The notes: generated by a model from the sequence alone, not told the origin. 64,000 bases of DNA from an uncultured Clostridia bacterium (GCA_948630815.1 CAPIEU010000001.1:81918-145917); one strand, 5' to 3'; positions 51,929 through 61,589 are shown, numbered from the stretch's first letter. Translations and numbers: made by a program.

Positions 51929-52474
51929 ATGCTTACAAGAGATTTAGTATTTAATAATTTTGTGAATGAATTTAGTAGTAAAATATATAATCTTAAAAGT
52001 GATAAACCATTTACAGATTACATATTTTTATGTGTAGGTTCGGATAAAATAACAGGAGATGCTTTTGGACCACTAGTAGGAGAAAACCTAAAAAAATTAT
52101 TCAAAAATTTTTACAACAACATTAAAGTAGTAGGAACTTTAGAAAATCCAGTATCAGGGATAAATTTAGAAAAAGAAGTAAATAATATTATAAATTTATA
52201 TGAAAATCCGTGCATAATTGCAATAGATGCAGCACTTTCAAAGAAAGAGAACATAGGAAAAATTGTAGTATCGAATTCAAAAACTAAATTTGGAAAAGGA
52301 ACAAATAAAAAAATGATAGAAGTAGGAAACATTAGCATAAAAGGAATTGTTGCAAGAGACCATAATATGCCAAGATATAATTATCATGAATTGCAAAATA
52401 CATCATTAAATATAGTAATGAACCTTGCAGACATTACAGCAGAAGGAATTTATAATGTTATAAAATATAGATAG
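51929..52474 (+). CDS. yyaC: spore protease-like YyaC (DUF1256)
   Basis: A 181-residue protein with the DUF1256 motifs FLCVGSDKITGDAFGPLVG near residue 35 and IIAIDAALSKKENIGKI near residue 95. The fold is similar to germination protease Gpr, and family members are expressed during sporulation, though activity has not been proved for most. ATG follows AGGTGACAAA. Followed by a small membrane protein and the spoIVF-like pair, so a sporulation cluster. Confidence 0.88.
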   Translation: MLTRDLVFNNFVNEFSSKIYNLKSDKPFTDYIFLCVGSDKITGDAFGPLVGENLKKLFKNFYNNIKVVGTLENPVSGINLEKEVNNIINLYENPCIIAIDAALSKKENIGKIVVSNSKTKFGKGTNKKMIEVGNISIKGIVARDHNMPRYNYHELQNTSLNIVMNLADITAEGIYNVIKYR

Positions 52475-52540
52475 TAAAATATGTATATTCCTAAAAAAAG
52501 TGGAAAAAATTATAATAACTAATTTTTTAGGAGGATACAT

Positions 52541-52879
52541 ATGGAAGAAAATAACATGAAAAACATAATAGTATTAAAAGATTTACCATCAAATCTTATT
52601 GAAGAAGCAATAGTAATATTAAAACAAAATGTTAGCATAAAAAACGTAAATAAAAAGAAAGAGAATGTAAAGGTTACAACTAGAGGAAAAGTAAATCCTA
52701 AACAATACATTATAAAAGAGGCAGAATCGGTAATAGCCAATTATATAGCCACACTAGAAAAACCAAAACAACTAGAAGTAAGTAATAATAAAATAAAAAA
52801 GAAATATAAAAACTTACAAAAGATAACAGCCTTTCTTGCAGTTATTGCAGTATTAGGAATAATAGTAAATTTCATATAA
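52541..52879 (+). CDS. small protein with C-terminal membrane helix
   Basis: A 112-residue protein with a basic middle part and one helix at the end (ITAFLAVIAVLGIIVNFI). ATG follows TTTAGGAGGATACAT. It lies between yyaC and the spoIVFA-like gene. No family recognised; a membrane-tethered sporulation accessory is possible from the context. Confidence 0.65.
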   Translation: MEENNMKNIIVLKDLPSNLIEEAIVILKQNVSIKNVNKKKENVKVTTRGKVNPKQYIIKEAESVIANYIATLEKPKQLEVSNNKIKKKYKNLQKITAFLAVIAVLGIIVNFI

Positions 52880-52946
52880 AATTATGAATACTACCTTTTC
52901 AAAAAAGTTTATTAAAATAATAGAAAAACTAATAACAAAAGAATAA

Positions 52947-53008
52947 AACACTTTTTTCTAACATATATATAGAACAAACTATATATTACGTTAGAAGAGG
53001 TGTTTTTT
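52947..53008 (+). promoter_or_regulatory. hairpin overlapping the ribosome site of the M23 gene
   Basis: AACACTTTTTTCTAACATATATATAG and CTATATATTACGTTAGAAGAGGTGTT pair with small gaps. The GAGGTG ribosome site is in the 3' arm, and the T run after it reaches the TTG start. It can act as a terminator or block initiation. Confidence 0.6.
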
Positions 53009-53010
53009 TA

Positions 53011-53955
53011 TTGGAAAGAACTTTAAGTCCAGAAGAAAAAATTAAAAGAGCAGAAGAAATATATTCAAGGAGAAGAAGCGGATATAAAAATAGAAATATT
53101 GCCACAGTTAATGTATCAAATGAAAAAAATTATGGATTATTAAAAAAAATGATATTACAAATTTCTATCTGCTTAGTAATTTACTTTATATTTTATTTAA
53201 TTCAAAATAGTAATTATATATTTTCTACAGACATAATAAACAAAACAAAAGAAATATTATCATATGACATAAATATAGAAGAAATATTTACTAATATTAT
53301 GAACGGAATAAATAGTTTTAGTAATGATTTGGTTAATGATACAAATAATACAGAAAATACAATAAATGAACAAGAAAATCAAGACAACAATACTATAGAT
53401 ATGCAAAATACAGTAGGGGTGGCACAATTAGCAAGTATAACAAAAGAAAATATTACACTTGCACAAACTTCAAATGAAAAAGAGCAAGGTATAGAAAATA
53501 GTACTGAACAAGTAAGTAATGAAGAATCTAAAAATCAAGAAAATCTAACAGATGCAGAATATATAAAAACATTTAATTTAATAAAACCTATAGAAGGAAT
53601 AGTATCATCAGAATTTGGAATAAGAGATGATGATAATCCAATAGTTAGCAAAAATCATATGGGAATAGATATAGCTGCAAATATGGGAACTGAAATAAAA
53701 GCTGCAATGGAGGGAGAAGTTACAATATCATCTACAGTTGGAAGTTATGGTTATCATATACAAATAACAAATAGTGATGTAATTAATATGTATGCACACT
53801 GTAGTGAGTTATTAGTAAATGTTGGAGACAATGTAACTAAAGGACAAGTAATTGCAAAAGTAGGCTCTACAGGAAATTCTACTAATCCGCATTTACATTT
53901 TGAAATAAAAAGAGGAGATAATTATATAAATCCTAGAGATATACTAGAATTTTAG
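53011..53955 (+). CDS. spoIVFA: SpoIVFA-like M23-family peptidase
   Basis: A 314-residue protein with one helix (near residues 48-68), an Asn/Gln/Glu-rich linker and a C-terminal LytM/M23 domain: HMGIDIAANMGTEIKAAMEGEV, MYAHCSELLVNVGDNVTKGQV and HLHFEIKRGDNYINPRDIL. The zinc ligands His-x(3)-Asp and His-x-His are kept. Its place directly ahead of the S2P protease matches SpoIVFA, the inhibitor of SpoIVFB in pro-sigma-K processing. Start is TTG 8 bases after GAGGTG. A different M23 role in cell-wall growth cannot be excluded. Confidence 0.78.
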   Translation: MERTLSPEEKIKRAEEIYSRRRSGYKNRNIATVNVSNEKNYGLLKKMILQISICLVIYFIFYLIQNSNYIFSTDIINKTKEILSYDINIEEIFTNIMNGINSFSNDLVNDTNNTENTINEQENQDNNTIDMQNTVGVAQLASITKENITLAQTSNEKEQGIENSTEQVSNEESKNQENLTDAEYIKTFNLIKPIEGIVSSEFGIRDDDNPIVSKNHMGIDIAANMGTEIKAAMEGEVTISSTVGSYGYHIQITNSDVINMYAHCSELLVNVGDNVTKGQVIAKVGSTGNSTNPHLHFEIKRGDNYINPRDILEF

Positions 53956-53965
53956 GGGGATTATA

Positions 53966-54619
53966 ATGAGTATAAATATTAACTTAAAAATATTTCTATT
54001 TGCAATTATATTTTATTTTACAAAACAAATAGAAATATATGCACTACTTATGATATTTGCAATTTTACATGAAATGGGACATTTAATTTGTGGCTTAATA
54101 TTAGGGTTTAAGCCAAAGTGTTTAAAAATAATGCCACTTGGAATAAGTGTAGAATTTAGTGTAATATGTAATGATTATAATAAAAAGATAAAAAATGCAA
54201 ATTTACTTGGACTAAAAAAGATAATAATAGCACTTGCAGGACCTATTACAAATATCTTTATAGTATTAATTTGTTTGATATTCAAAAAATACATAAATTC
54301 TTTTTGGTGCAATGAAATAATATATGCAAACATATTAATTGCAGTATTTAATTTACTCCCAATATATCCACTAGATGGAGGAAGATGTTTAAAATCCCTA
54401 ATACATATTCTAAAAGGAAACAAACAAGCAATAGAATATATAAATTTTATATCAAACATATGTGTAATATTAGTAACAATGATTGCAAGTATAGGAATAT
54501 ACTATTACAAAAATATAGCAATATTATTCATCATAATATATCTATGGGCAATAACTATTATAGAAAATAAAAAATATAATACCAAAAAGAGAATATATAA
54601 AATAATAGAAAATAGTTGA
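53966..54619 (+). CDS. spoIVFB: SpoIVFB-like site-2 protease
   Basis: A 217-residue intramembrane metalloprotease (M50). The zinc motif HEMGH is in ILHEMGHLICGLILG near residue 32, and the second motif is LLPIYPLDGGR near residue 133. It is in the six-helix SpoIVFB arrangement and, in the mother cell, would cut pro-sigma-K. It starts 10 bases after the spoIVFA-like stop. Gene order supports the assignment. Confidence 0.85.
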   Translation: MSININLKIFLFAIIFYFTKQIEIYALLMIFAILHEMGHLICGLILGFKPKCLKIMPLGISVEFSVICNDYNKKIKNANLLGLKKIIIALAGPITNIFIVLICLIFKKYINSFWCNEIIYANILIAVFNLLPIYPLDGGRCLKSLIHILKGNKQAIEYINFISNICVILVTMIASIGIYYYKNIAILFIIIYLWAITIIENKKYNTKKRIYKIIENS

Positions 54620-54673
54620 AATAAAACAAAAATAATAGTACTATATACATAAGAAAAAACGGAGGAATTGCAA

Positions 54674-55879
54674 ATGATAAATTTAAAACAAAACAAAGGA
54701 ATAACACTTGTAACTCTTATACTTTCAATTATTATAATGTTAATAATATCAAGTGTAATACTTTATAATGCAAGTACAGGAATGAATACAAGAGCATTAA
54801 ATAATATGTATAATGATATAACTATATTAAAAGACAAAGTAGACATATATTATTCACAATATGGAACACTTCCAATAATAAAAACAAAATATGTAAATGT
54901 GGAAAACATTAAAAATATAAATATAAATGATAATGAAAATTATTATGTAATAGACTTAGAAGCACTGGAAAATATAACTTTAACATATGGAAAAGAATAT
55001 AAAGAATATAAGCAAACTAGCGAAAATCAAAAAACAGATTTATATGTAGTAAATGAGCAGAGCCATACAATATATTATGTAAAAGGAATAACATTAGATA
55101 ATAAAAATTATTATACAATACCAAATGAATATACAAAAATAGAAATTCCACAAGTTAGTAGATTAAAATTAAAGCAAAAAAATAATAATATAGCAACATT
55201 AGAAATAGATGCAACAAATAAAAATGTAGGAATTAAAACAATTAATCTATATAAAGGAAATGATATTTATAAAACATATGAATATACAAATTCCCTAAAA
55301 GAAAGAAAACAAGAAATAGTAGATGTAGAATTACCCTTTTACGAAGAAAGCAACTTTTATATACAAATAATAGACACAAATGGAAATGCTACAATATCAG
55401 GAACAATAACATTAAAAAATGAAGACACAATAAGTACAAAAGAAGATTTATCTGCACTTGCAGAAGTAGTAAACAGTGGAAATACATTAGAAGGAAAAAC
55501 AATAATACAAATAAAAGATATAAATTTAGAGGGTAGCCAAGATAATCAGTGGATTCCTATAGGAAACTATGAAGAAAATGAAAATAATTACTTTGCAGGA
55601 ACATATAATGGCAAAGGACATACAATTAGTGGATTATATATTAATACTAATGTAGGATATAAAGCTTTATTTGGAAAAAATACAGGAACAATACAAAATG
55701 TAGTATTAAATGTAGAAGATGAAACAAGCGTTATAGAAATATGTTCAGTAAATACAGGAACAATAAGTAATTGTATAGATAATACTAATAAAGAAATACA
55801 GAAGAATGAAGAAAAGCAAAGTAATGAAGAAAGACAAGGAAATGAAACAATTTTAAATAACAAAGAAACACAAGAGTAA
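54674..55879 (+). CDS. type IV prepilin-like protein with GLUG-type repeats
   Basis: A 401-residue protein. The N terminus NLKQNKGITLVTLILSIIIM looks like a prepilin leader: short basic part, Gly before the cut, and a hydrophobic helix, though Ile-Thr-Leu replaces the usual Phe. The C-terminal third has the GLUG pattern FAGTYNGKGHTISGLYINTN and a Glu/Asn/Gln-rich tail. It may be a surface-displayed minor pilin or adhesin. ATG 54674 follows GGAGG at 8 bases. It is 55 bases after spoIVFB with unrelated function, so it likely has its own transcript. Confidence 0.75.
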   Translation: MINLKQNKGITLVTLILSIIIMLIISSVILYNASTGMNTRALNNMYNDITILKDKVDIYYSQYGTLPIIKTKYVNVENIKNININDNENYYVIDLEALENITLTYGKEYKEYKQTSENQKTDLYVVNEQSHTIYYVKGITLDNKNYYTIPNEYTKIEIPQVSRLKLKQKNNNIATLEIDATNKNVGIKTINLYKGNDIYKTYEYTNSLKERKQEIVDVELPFYEESNFYIQIIDTNGNATISGTITLKNEDTISTKEDLSALAEVVNSGNTLEGKTIIQIKDINLEGSQDNQWIPIGNYEENENNYFAGTYNGKGHTISGLYINTNVGYKALFGKNTGTIQNVVLNVEDETSVIEICSVNTGTISNCIDNTNKEIQKNEEKQSNEERQGNETILNNKETQE

Positions 55880-55888
55880 TAACTAAAA

Positions 55889-55922
55889 TGTAGGACAGAT
55901 AACAATATCTGTCCTATGTTTA
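55889..55922 (+). terminator. terminator-like hairpin
   Basis: GGACAGAT and ATCTGTCC pair around AACAAT, followed by TATGTTTA rather than a strong T run. Confidence 0.6.
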
Positions 55923-56061
55923 GCAAGATAGAGTGGTAATAAAAAGATATAGGTTGAAAAAAAACTTTATCAAAATTTATTAAATTTACTTGAAAAACAC
56001 TGTAAAAGCAAGTATAATAGTAATGTTAATATAAATTTCATACCAAAAGCATATTTTGTAT

Positions 56062-56138
56062 GTGCCTGTAGTTTAGCTGGATAGAATGGCAGGCTACGAA
56101 CTTGCAGATCGGGGGTTCGAATCCCTCCAGGCACACCA
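56062..56138 (+). tRNA. tRNA-Arg (anticodon ACG)
   Basis: Seventy-seven nt with encoded CCA. GTGCCTG pairs with CAGGCAC and the anticodon loop CTACGAA gives ACG, normally edited to ICG. Under wobble rules ICG reads CGU, CGC and CGA but not CGG. Together with the UCU tRNA it would leave CGG without a cognate unless a CCG tRNA is elsewhere. Confidence 0.95.
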
Positions 56139-56493
56139 TTTTTAAAAATAGTAATTTTCAAGAAAATCTTGAGAACTACTATTTTCTTATTTGAGGCTTT
56201 TGTTTCAAAAAATATAAATAGTTCAAGGGTACACTTAATATCTAAATATATCTTATCGCATTTAAAACAACAAATATCCTCTACTAGGTAAGTTCCAAAA
56301 TACGGTTAAAATGTAACCAGTTTTCGAGAAATGAGTAATTTTCTAAAAATTTTTTTATTTACGATTTTACTTTCTACTATGTATTACATTCAATATCTAA
56401 AAAACGGTTTATATAATTTTATATACTTTCATAGAATTTTTTGATATAATCTGTGTTATACAAATTATAAGTTGTAGGGGAGAAAATTAATAT
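56139..56493 (+). other. intergenic region with tRNA terminator and promoter
   Basis: AAAATAGTA near 56145 and TACTATTTTC near 56180 form the likely terminator of tRNA-Arg. The rest is AT-rich until TTTTTTGATATAATCTGTGTTA at 56439, which contains TATAAT and recurs almost exactly at 57095. Nothing else recognised. Confidence 0.5.
56439..56460 (+). promoter_or_regulatory. promoter motif shared with the next gene, copy 1
   Basis: TTTTTGATATAATCTGTGTTA, containing a TATAAT box, is almost identical to 57095-57115. The -35 element is weak. It lies about 35 bases upstream of the ATG of the 2H protein. Confidence 0.6.
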
Positions 56494-57042
56494 ATGTATA
56501 TATGGACTGGATTAGTTTTTGATAAAAAAAGTGAAGATAATATAAGAAATATTTGCAAAGAAATAAATGAAGATTATGGTTTAAGTGAGCTTTCATTTAC
56601 ATTACCACAACACGTTTCTTTAAAGACATCATTTGATATTGAGGATTATACCAGAGTAATAGAATATATAAAAAAAATATTAAGTAAACAGAAATCAATT
56701 AATTTAAAAATATGTAGTATTACAAAGATTAATAATGCTGTCATTTGGTTAGATTTAGAAGAAAATTATGAATTGAGGAAAATTCACGAATTATTAAATA
56801 GTAAATTAAAAGAAAAATTTGGTATACCCCTTAATGGTTTTGATGGTGAAAATTTTCATTTTCACTCAACATTATTTCAGGACAAAAACATAAAAGATGA
56901 ACACGAAATATTGGTAAAAAGATTAAATGAAAAAATATATGTACCATTTGAGATAAATGTTAATGAAATAGATTTTGGAATATCAGAAAAAGGAACTGTA
57001 GGAACATTTATAGAGGTTGATTCATTAAGTTTAAATCAGTGA
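56494..57042 (+). CDS. 2H phosphoesterase (LigT-like) protein
   Basis: A 182-residue protein with two H-x-S/T-x motifs, QHVSLK near residue 35 and FHSTLFQ near residue 126, the spacing of the 2H family (2'-5' RNA ligase/cyclic phosphodiesterase). Such enzymes open 2',3'-cyclic phosphates or act on ADP-ribose cyclic esters; the substrate is unknown. ATG follows TAGGGGAGAAAAT. Codon use looks slightly less AT-biased. It has the same upstream promoter motif as the next gene. Confidence 0.75.
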   Translation: MYIWTGLVFDKKSEDNIRNICKEINEDYGLSELSFTLPQHVSLKTSFDIEDYTRVIEYIKKILSKQKSINLKICSITKINNAVIWLDLEENYELRKIHELLNSKLKEKFGIPLNGFDGENFHFHSTLFQDKNIKDEHEILVKRLNEKIYVPFEINVNEIDFGISEKGTVGTFIEVDSLSLNQ

Positions 57043-57094
57043 TACAAATTACATATATCCATGTCCATAGTTGATCTTGTATCAATTCCCATAT

Positions 57095-57116
57095 TTTTGA
57101 TATAATCTGTGTTAGA
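57095..57116 (+). promoter_or_regulatory. promoter motif shared with the previous gene, copy 2
   Basis: ATTTTTGATATAATCTGTGTTAG with TTGTAT 17 bases ahead of TATAAT. It suggests that the 2H and GNAT genes were joined as cassettes with a common promoter. Confidence 0.65.
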
Positions 57117-57152
57117 AAAATAGTAATTAAAAAATAGATTGGAGAATTATAA

Positions 57153-57665
57153 ATGTTAGGAATAAGGCAAGAAAATAAAAACGACTATGAAGAAGTGTAC
57201 AATGTAATAGAAACTGCATTTGAAACAGCAGCTCGTAGTGATGGAAATGAACAAGATTTAGTAGTAGCATTAAGAGATAGTACTAATTTTATTCCAGAGT
57301 TATCATTAGTGGCAGTTCAAGAAAATAAAATAATTGGGTATATATTATTTACAAAAATAGTAATAGGGGAATATGAAGAACTAGCTTTAGCACCACTAGG
57401 AATACTACCAGAATATCAAAAACGAGGAATAGGAACAAAACTAATAGAAGAAAGTCATAAAATAGCAAAGAATTTAGGGTATCATTATTCTATTGTTTTA
57501 GGTAGTGATAAATATTATACAAAGTTTGGTTATATTCCTGCAAGTCAATATGGAATAATTGCACCATTTGAAGTACCAAATGAAAAATTTATGGCTATAA
57601 AATTAAATGATACAAATAAAGAAATAACAGGTGTAGTAAAGTATGCAAAAGAATTTGGAATATAA
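57153..57665 (+). CDS. GNAT-family N-acetyltransferase
   Basis: A 170-residue acetyltransferase. The acetyl-CoA loop is in LGILPEYQKRGIGTKLIEESHK near residue 85; the C-terminal strand YIPASQYGIIAPFEVPNEKFMAIKLN resembles the YhbS-like branch. Substrate unknown. ATG follows TTGGAGAATTATAA. Next gene starts 27 bases later. Confidence 0.85.
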   Translation: MLGIRQENKNDYEEVYNVIETAFETAARSDGNEQDLVVALRDSTNFIPELSLVAVQENKIIGYILFTKIVIGEYEELALAPLGILPEYQKRGIGTKLIEESHKIAKNLGYHYSIVLGSDKYYTKFGYIPASQYGIIAPFEVPNEKFMAIKLNDTNKEITGVVKYAKEFGI

Positions 57666-57691
57666 TACTATAATATATGAAGGAGATAGAT

Positions 57692-58138
57692 ATGAGAATA
57701 ATTGAAGTAAGAGAAAGAACAGAGATACTAATAAATCAATTATTAAAAGTATGGGAAGATTCAGTAAAATCAACACATTTATTTCTATCTAATGATGAAA
57801 TAAATAAAATAAAGGAATATGTACCACAAGCTATTTTTGGAGTATTACATTTAGTAATTATAGAAAATGAAATTCGTGAGCCTATTGCTTTTATGGGAAT
57901 AGAAGATACAAAACTTGAAATGTTATTTATTAAAAATAGTGATAGAGGAAAAGGACTAGGAAAACAATTATTAAATTATGGTATAGAAAATTATAATGTT
58001 AATGAACTAGCAGTAAATGAACAAAATCCTAAAGCAAAAGGATTTTATGAATATATGGGATTTAAAACTTATAAAAGAACACAACTAGATGAACAAGGAA
58101 ATCCTTATCCAATTTTATATATGAGATTAGAAAAATAA
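57692..58138 (+). CDS. GNAT-family N-acetyltransferase
   Basis: A 148-residue acetyltransferase. The acetyl-CoA site is IKNSDRGKGLGKQLLNYG, followed by ELAVNEQNPKAKGFYEYMGFKTYKRT, close to the YjaB/PhnO-like group. I choose ATG 57692, 8 bases after AAGGAG, over the ATG at 57677. It forms a run with the neighbouring genes. Confidence 0.85.
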   Translation: MRIIEVRERTEILINQLLKVWEDSVKSTHLFLSNDEINKIKEYVPQAIFGVLHLVIIENEIREPIAFMGIEDTKLEMLFIKNSDRGKGLGKQLLNYGIENYNVNELAVNEQNPKAKGFYEYMGFKTYKRTQLDEQGNPYPILYMRLEK

Positions 58139-58166
58139 ATTACAATCTATCAAGGAGGAAAGTATT

Positions 58167-58721
58167 ATGACTGAAAAAGAAAAAATGTTAGCAGGAGAAT
58201 TATATGATGCAAACTACAATGAAAAATTAATAAAAGAGAGATATTGGGTAAAAGATAAATGCTATGATTATAACCAATTGAGACCATCAAACCATAAAGA
58301 AAAAGAAAATATCATAAAGGAGATTTTTGGAAAAATAGGAAATGTTTTTACTATTGAACAACCTTTTATGTGTGATTATGGATATAATATAGAAATTGGA
58401 GAAAATTTTTATGCTAATCATAACTTAATTATATTAGATGGAAATAAAGTTAAGTTTGGAGATAATGTTTTTGTTGCACCAAATTGTAGTTTTTATACAG
58501 CAGGGCATCCACTAGATGCAGAAAGAAGAAATAAAGGGCTAGAATATGCAAAACCAATAAAAGTAGGAAATAATGTATGGATTGGTGGAAATGTTATTGT
58601 ACTTCCAGGAGTAACTATTGGAGATAATGTTGTAATAGGTGCAGGAAGTGTTGTAAATAAAGATATTCCTTCTAATACAGTAGCAGTTGGAAATCCTTGC
58701 AAAGTAATAAAACAATTATAA
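58167..58721 (+). CDS. maltose O-acetyltransferase-like (LacA/Maa) protein
   Basis: A 184-residue left-handed parallel beta-helix acetyltransferase. The Maa N-terminal domain MTEKEKMLAGELYDANYNEKL is followed by hexapeptide repeats: PFMCDYGYNIEIGENFYANHN, GDNVFVAPNCSFYTAGHPLD (catalytic His) and VWIGGNVIVLPGVTIGDNVVIGAGSVV. It O-acetylates sugars such as maltose or galactosides with acetyl-CoA. ATG follows AAGGAGGAAAGTATT. Confidence 0.93.
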   Translation: MTEKEKMLAGELYDANYNEKLIKERYWVKDKCYDYNQLRPSNHKEKENIIKEIFGKIGNVFTIEQPFMCDYGYNIEIGENFYANHNLIILDGNKVKFGDNVFVAPNCSFYTAGHPLDAERRNKGLEYAKPIKVGNNVWIGGNVIVLPGVTIGDNVVIGAGSVVNKDIPSNTVAVGNPCKVIKQL

Positions 58722-58754
58722 TAAGAAATTCTAATTTAAAAAGGAGATAAAAAT

Positions 58755-59111
58755 ATGGCAAGAGTATTAAGAAATAAAGAATTAATAAATACAAGACTAG
58801 CAACTAATTATGGTGGATGGATGTATTGTGATAAGTGTAATGAAAATATAGGATATTTATGTTATTCAACTTATGATAGACTAGAATTAAAATATAAATG
58901 TAATTGTGGAAGTAATGGTAGTGCATTACTAGATTTTGTAGATAGTAAGACAGGTAAAAATTGTAGTGATGAATTAGTTATTATAAAAAATAGATTATGT
59001 TGTTCAAAAGATAAAGAGCCTTTAATTACAATATTAGATAAAAAAGTCGCTAGTTATGAGATGAAGATTACTTGCAAATCTTGTGAAAACATTTATAAAA
59101 AAGTAAAATAA
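58755..59111 (+). CDS. zinc-ribbon hypothetical protein
   Basis: A 118-residue protein with cysteine pairs CDKC, KCNC, LCCS and CKSC, which could hold two zinc ions. I do not recognise the family. ATG follows AAAGGAGATAAAAAT and the gene is in line with the acetyltransferase genes. A role in nucleic-acid or protein binding is open. Confidence 0.7.
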   Translation: MARVLRNKELINTRLATNYGGWMYCDKCNENIGYLCYSTYDRLELKYKCNCGSNGSALLDFVDSKTGKNCSDELVIIKNRLCCSKDKEPLITILDKKVASYEMKITCKSCENIYKKVK

Positions 59112-59205
59112 ACTTATAATATTTTAGTCTTATACTGAAGAGTCAGTTTAATATATTTTATTTCCAAAATGTGATATAAAAATAATATAAAAGTAGGAGG
59201 TAGAT

Positions 59206-60925
59206 ATGGATAAAAAACTATATTCATATACGGAAATAACTGATTTAAAAGATATGTTAAACAAAACAAAAGATATGTATAAAGATAAAATAGCATACAA
59301 AATAAAAATAGAAGAAGGAAAATATAAAACCTATACACATAAAGAAACAAGAGAAATAATAGATAGCCTTGGAACCGCCCTAATAGATATGGGATTAAAG
59401 AATAAAAAAATAGCAGTTATAGGAGAAAATAGATTTGAATGGGAAATAGCATATTTATCAATAGTATGTGGCACAGGAATAGTAGTACCACTAGATAAAG
59501 CCTTACCAGAAAATGAAATAGAAGCATTAATAGAAAGATCACGGAATAGAAGCGATATTTTACTCAGAAAAATATGAAAAGACGATAAATAAAATCAAAT
59601 ATAATGAAAATAACAAATTAAAACACTTAATATCTATGGATATTGAAATACACGCAGATGGTGTATACTCACAACAAGAACTAATTCAAAAAGGAAAAAG
59701 GCTAATAGAAAATGGAGATAGAAGATTTTTAGATGCAAAAATTGATGCAGAAACTATGAGCATTATGCTATTTACCTCTGGAACAACATCAAAATCTAAA
59801 GTAGTAGCACTATCACATAAAAATATATGTTCAAATTTAATGGATATAGCAAGTGTGCTAGACATTAATGAACGCGATACATTACTTTCTGTACTACCAG
59901 TTCATCACGTTTTTGAATGTACCGTTGGATTTTTATTATCTCTATATAAAGGTTCTAAAAGAACATTTTGTGATGGGCTAAGGCACATAGCAGAAAATAT
60001 AAACGAATATCAAATTAGTGTTATGGCATGTGTTCCAAGCATATATGAAAGAATTTTTATGATGATTAGAAAACAACTTGAAAAGCAAGGAAAGCTTCAA
60101 GAAATATTAGAAAAAGAAGAAAAATATAAAAATTCTTCAATGGAAGTAAAAAGAAAAGTATTCAAAGAAATACACGAAATGCTAGGTGGAAAAATAAAAC
60201 TATTCATAAGTGGAGCAGCAGCTTTAGACCCAGTAATAGAAGAAAAATATAGACTACTTGGTTTAAACCTAGTACAAGGATATGGATTAACAGAAACATC
60301 ACCAGTTGTTGGAGTTGGAAGCAATAAGTACTATAAAATAGGCTCAATTGGTAAAGCTGTACCAAGCATAAAAGTAAAAATTCAAGATAAAAATAGAGAA
60401 GGAATAGGTGAATTACTTGTAAAAGGACCAAGTGTAATGCTTGAATATTATGATAATAAAAAAGCAACAAATGAAGCAATAAAAAATGGATGGTTTCATA
60501 CAGGAGATTTAGCAAGAATTGATGAAGACGGATACATATTTATATGTGGAAGAAAGAAAAGTGTAATAGTTTTAAAAAATGGTAAAAATATTTTTCCAGA
60601 AGAAATAGAAAATTTAGTAAACAAAATAGAAGGAGTTAAGGAATCTTTCATTTTTGGAAAAAAACAATCAAATGATAAGGACGATATAAAAATAAATGTA
60701 AAAATAGTATATGATAAAGAATTGGTTAAAGATACATATAAAGTAGTAAGTGAAGATGAAATATATAAAGTATTATCAAATAAAATAAAAGAAATAAACC
60801 AAACAATGCCAAAATATAAAGCAATAAGAGGCATATTACTAACAGAAGAACCATTAATAAAAACAACAACGAATAAAATAAAAAGGCAGGAAAACTTAGA
60901 TGTTATTGAAAAATCTAAAAACTAA
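59206..60925 (+). CDS. AMP-forming acyl-CoA/acyl-ACP synthetase, with CGG +1 frameshift
   Basis: The first 112 codons form the N-terminal lobe (KIAVIGENRFEWEIAYLSIVCGTGIVVPLDKAL). CGG at 59542 then follows ALIERS; skipping the C gives GIEAIFYSEKYEKTINKIKY and leads into the core with LFTSGTTSKSKVVALSHKN, GYGLTETSPVVG and GWFHTGDLARIDEDGYIFI. The product is 572 residues, as in long-chain fatty acyl-CoA synthetases; it activates a fatty acid via acyl-AMP. It heads the fatty-acid block and overlaps birA by 26 bases. Unshifted, the adenylation core would have no in-frame start. Confidence 0.92.
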
Positions 60926-61472
60926 CTTTTTAGGTAAAAACTCAATTTATTATAAACAAATAGACTCAACACAAAATCAAATATGGAAGTTAGTAGAAAA
61001 TGAAAATACACCAAATGGAACATTAATAATGGCAGATAATCAAACAAAAGGAATAGGAACACATGGTAGAATATGGTACACAGATGAAGAAAACAACATA
61101 GCATTTTCATTTTTTATAAAGATGAATTGCAATATAAAGGAATTAAAAGGAATAACAGTAAAAATTGCTGAAATCATATTAGATATATTTAAAAATTTAT
61201 ATAATATAGAACTACAAATAAAAGCACCAAATGATATTGTATATAATGGAAAAAAACTAGGTGGAATTCTAACAGAAACTAAAGTAGTTAAAGAAAATGT
61301 AAAATATTTAGTAGTAGGAATAGGAATAAACACAGGGAAACAAAACTTTAGAGATGAAATACAAAATATAGCCACATCAATAAAAAAAGAATTTGGTATA
61401 TATGTGGACACAAAAGAATTTATAACAGAATTTTGCAATAGGTTTGAAAAAGAAATATTAAAAATAATGTAA
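60900..61472 (+). CDS. birA: biotin-protein ligase
   Basis: A 190-residue class I biotin protein ligase without the HTH domain. The motif KGIGTHGRIWYTDEENNIAFS corresponds to the biotinyl-AMP loop and KAPNDIVYNGKKLGGILTE holds the catalytic Lys. It attaches biotin to the acetyl-CoA carboxylase carrier protein, in keeping with the neighbouring fab genes. The start lies inside the upstream gene. It lacks most of the C-terminal domain. Confidence 0.9.
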   Translation: MLLKNLKTNFLGKNSIYYKQIDSTQNQIWKLVENENTPNGTLIMADNQTKGIGTHGRIWYTDEENNIAFSFFIKMNCNIKELKGITVKIAEIILDIFKNLYNIELQIKAPNDIVYNGKKLGGILTETKVVKENVKYLVVGIGINTGKQNFRDEIQNIATSIKKEFGIYVDTKEFITEFCNRFEKEILKIM

Positions 61473-61476
61473 ACGC

Positions 61477-61557
61477 TGTAGGGGGGGCGGGCCTCGTGTC
61501 CGCCCAGAAAGAGAAAAACCAATGAAATAAATACAAACAATGTAGGGGGAAGAGAGC
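61477..61557. repeat. two REP-like units
   Basis: TGTAGGGGGGGCGGGCCTCGTGTCCGCCCAG at 61479 and a partial TGTAGGGGGAAGAGAGCC at 61541. They lie between birA and fabD. Confidence 0.7.
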
Positions 61558-61589
61558 CATTATCGACCCATAAAATAGGAGGAATAAAA

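Noticed and set aside
55970..56161. Reading frame of 63 codons on the minus strand
   Set aside because: It is the antisense of tRNA-Arg(ACG).
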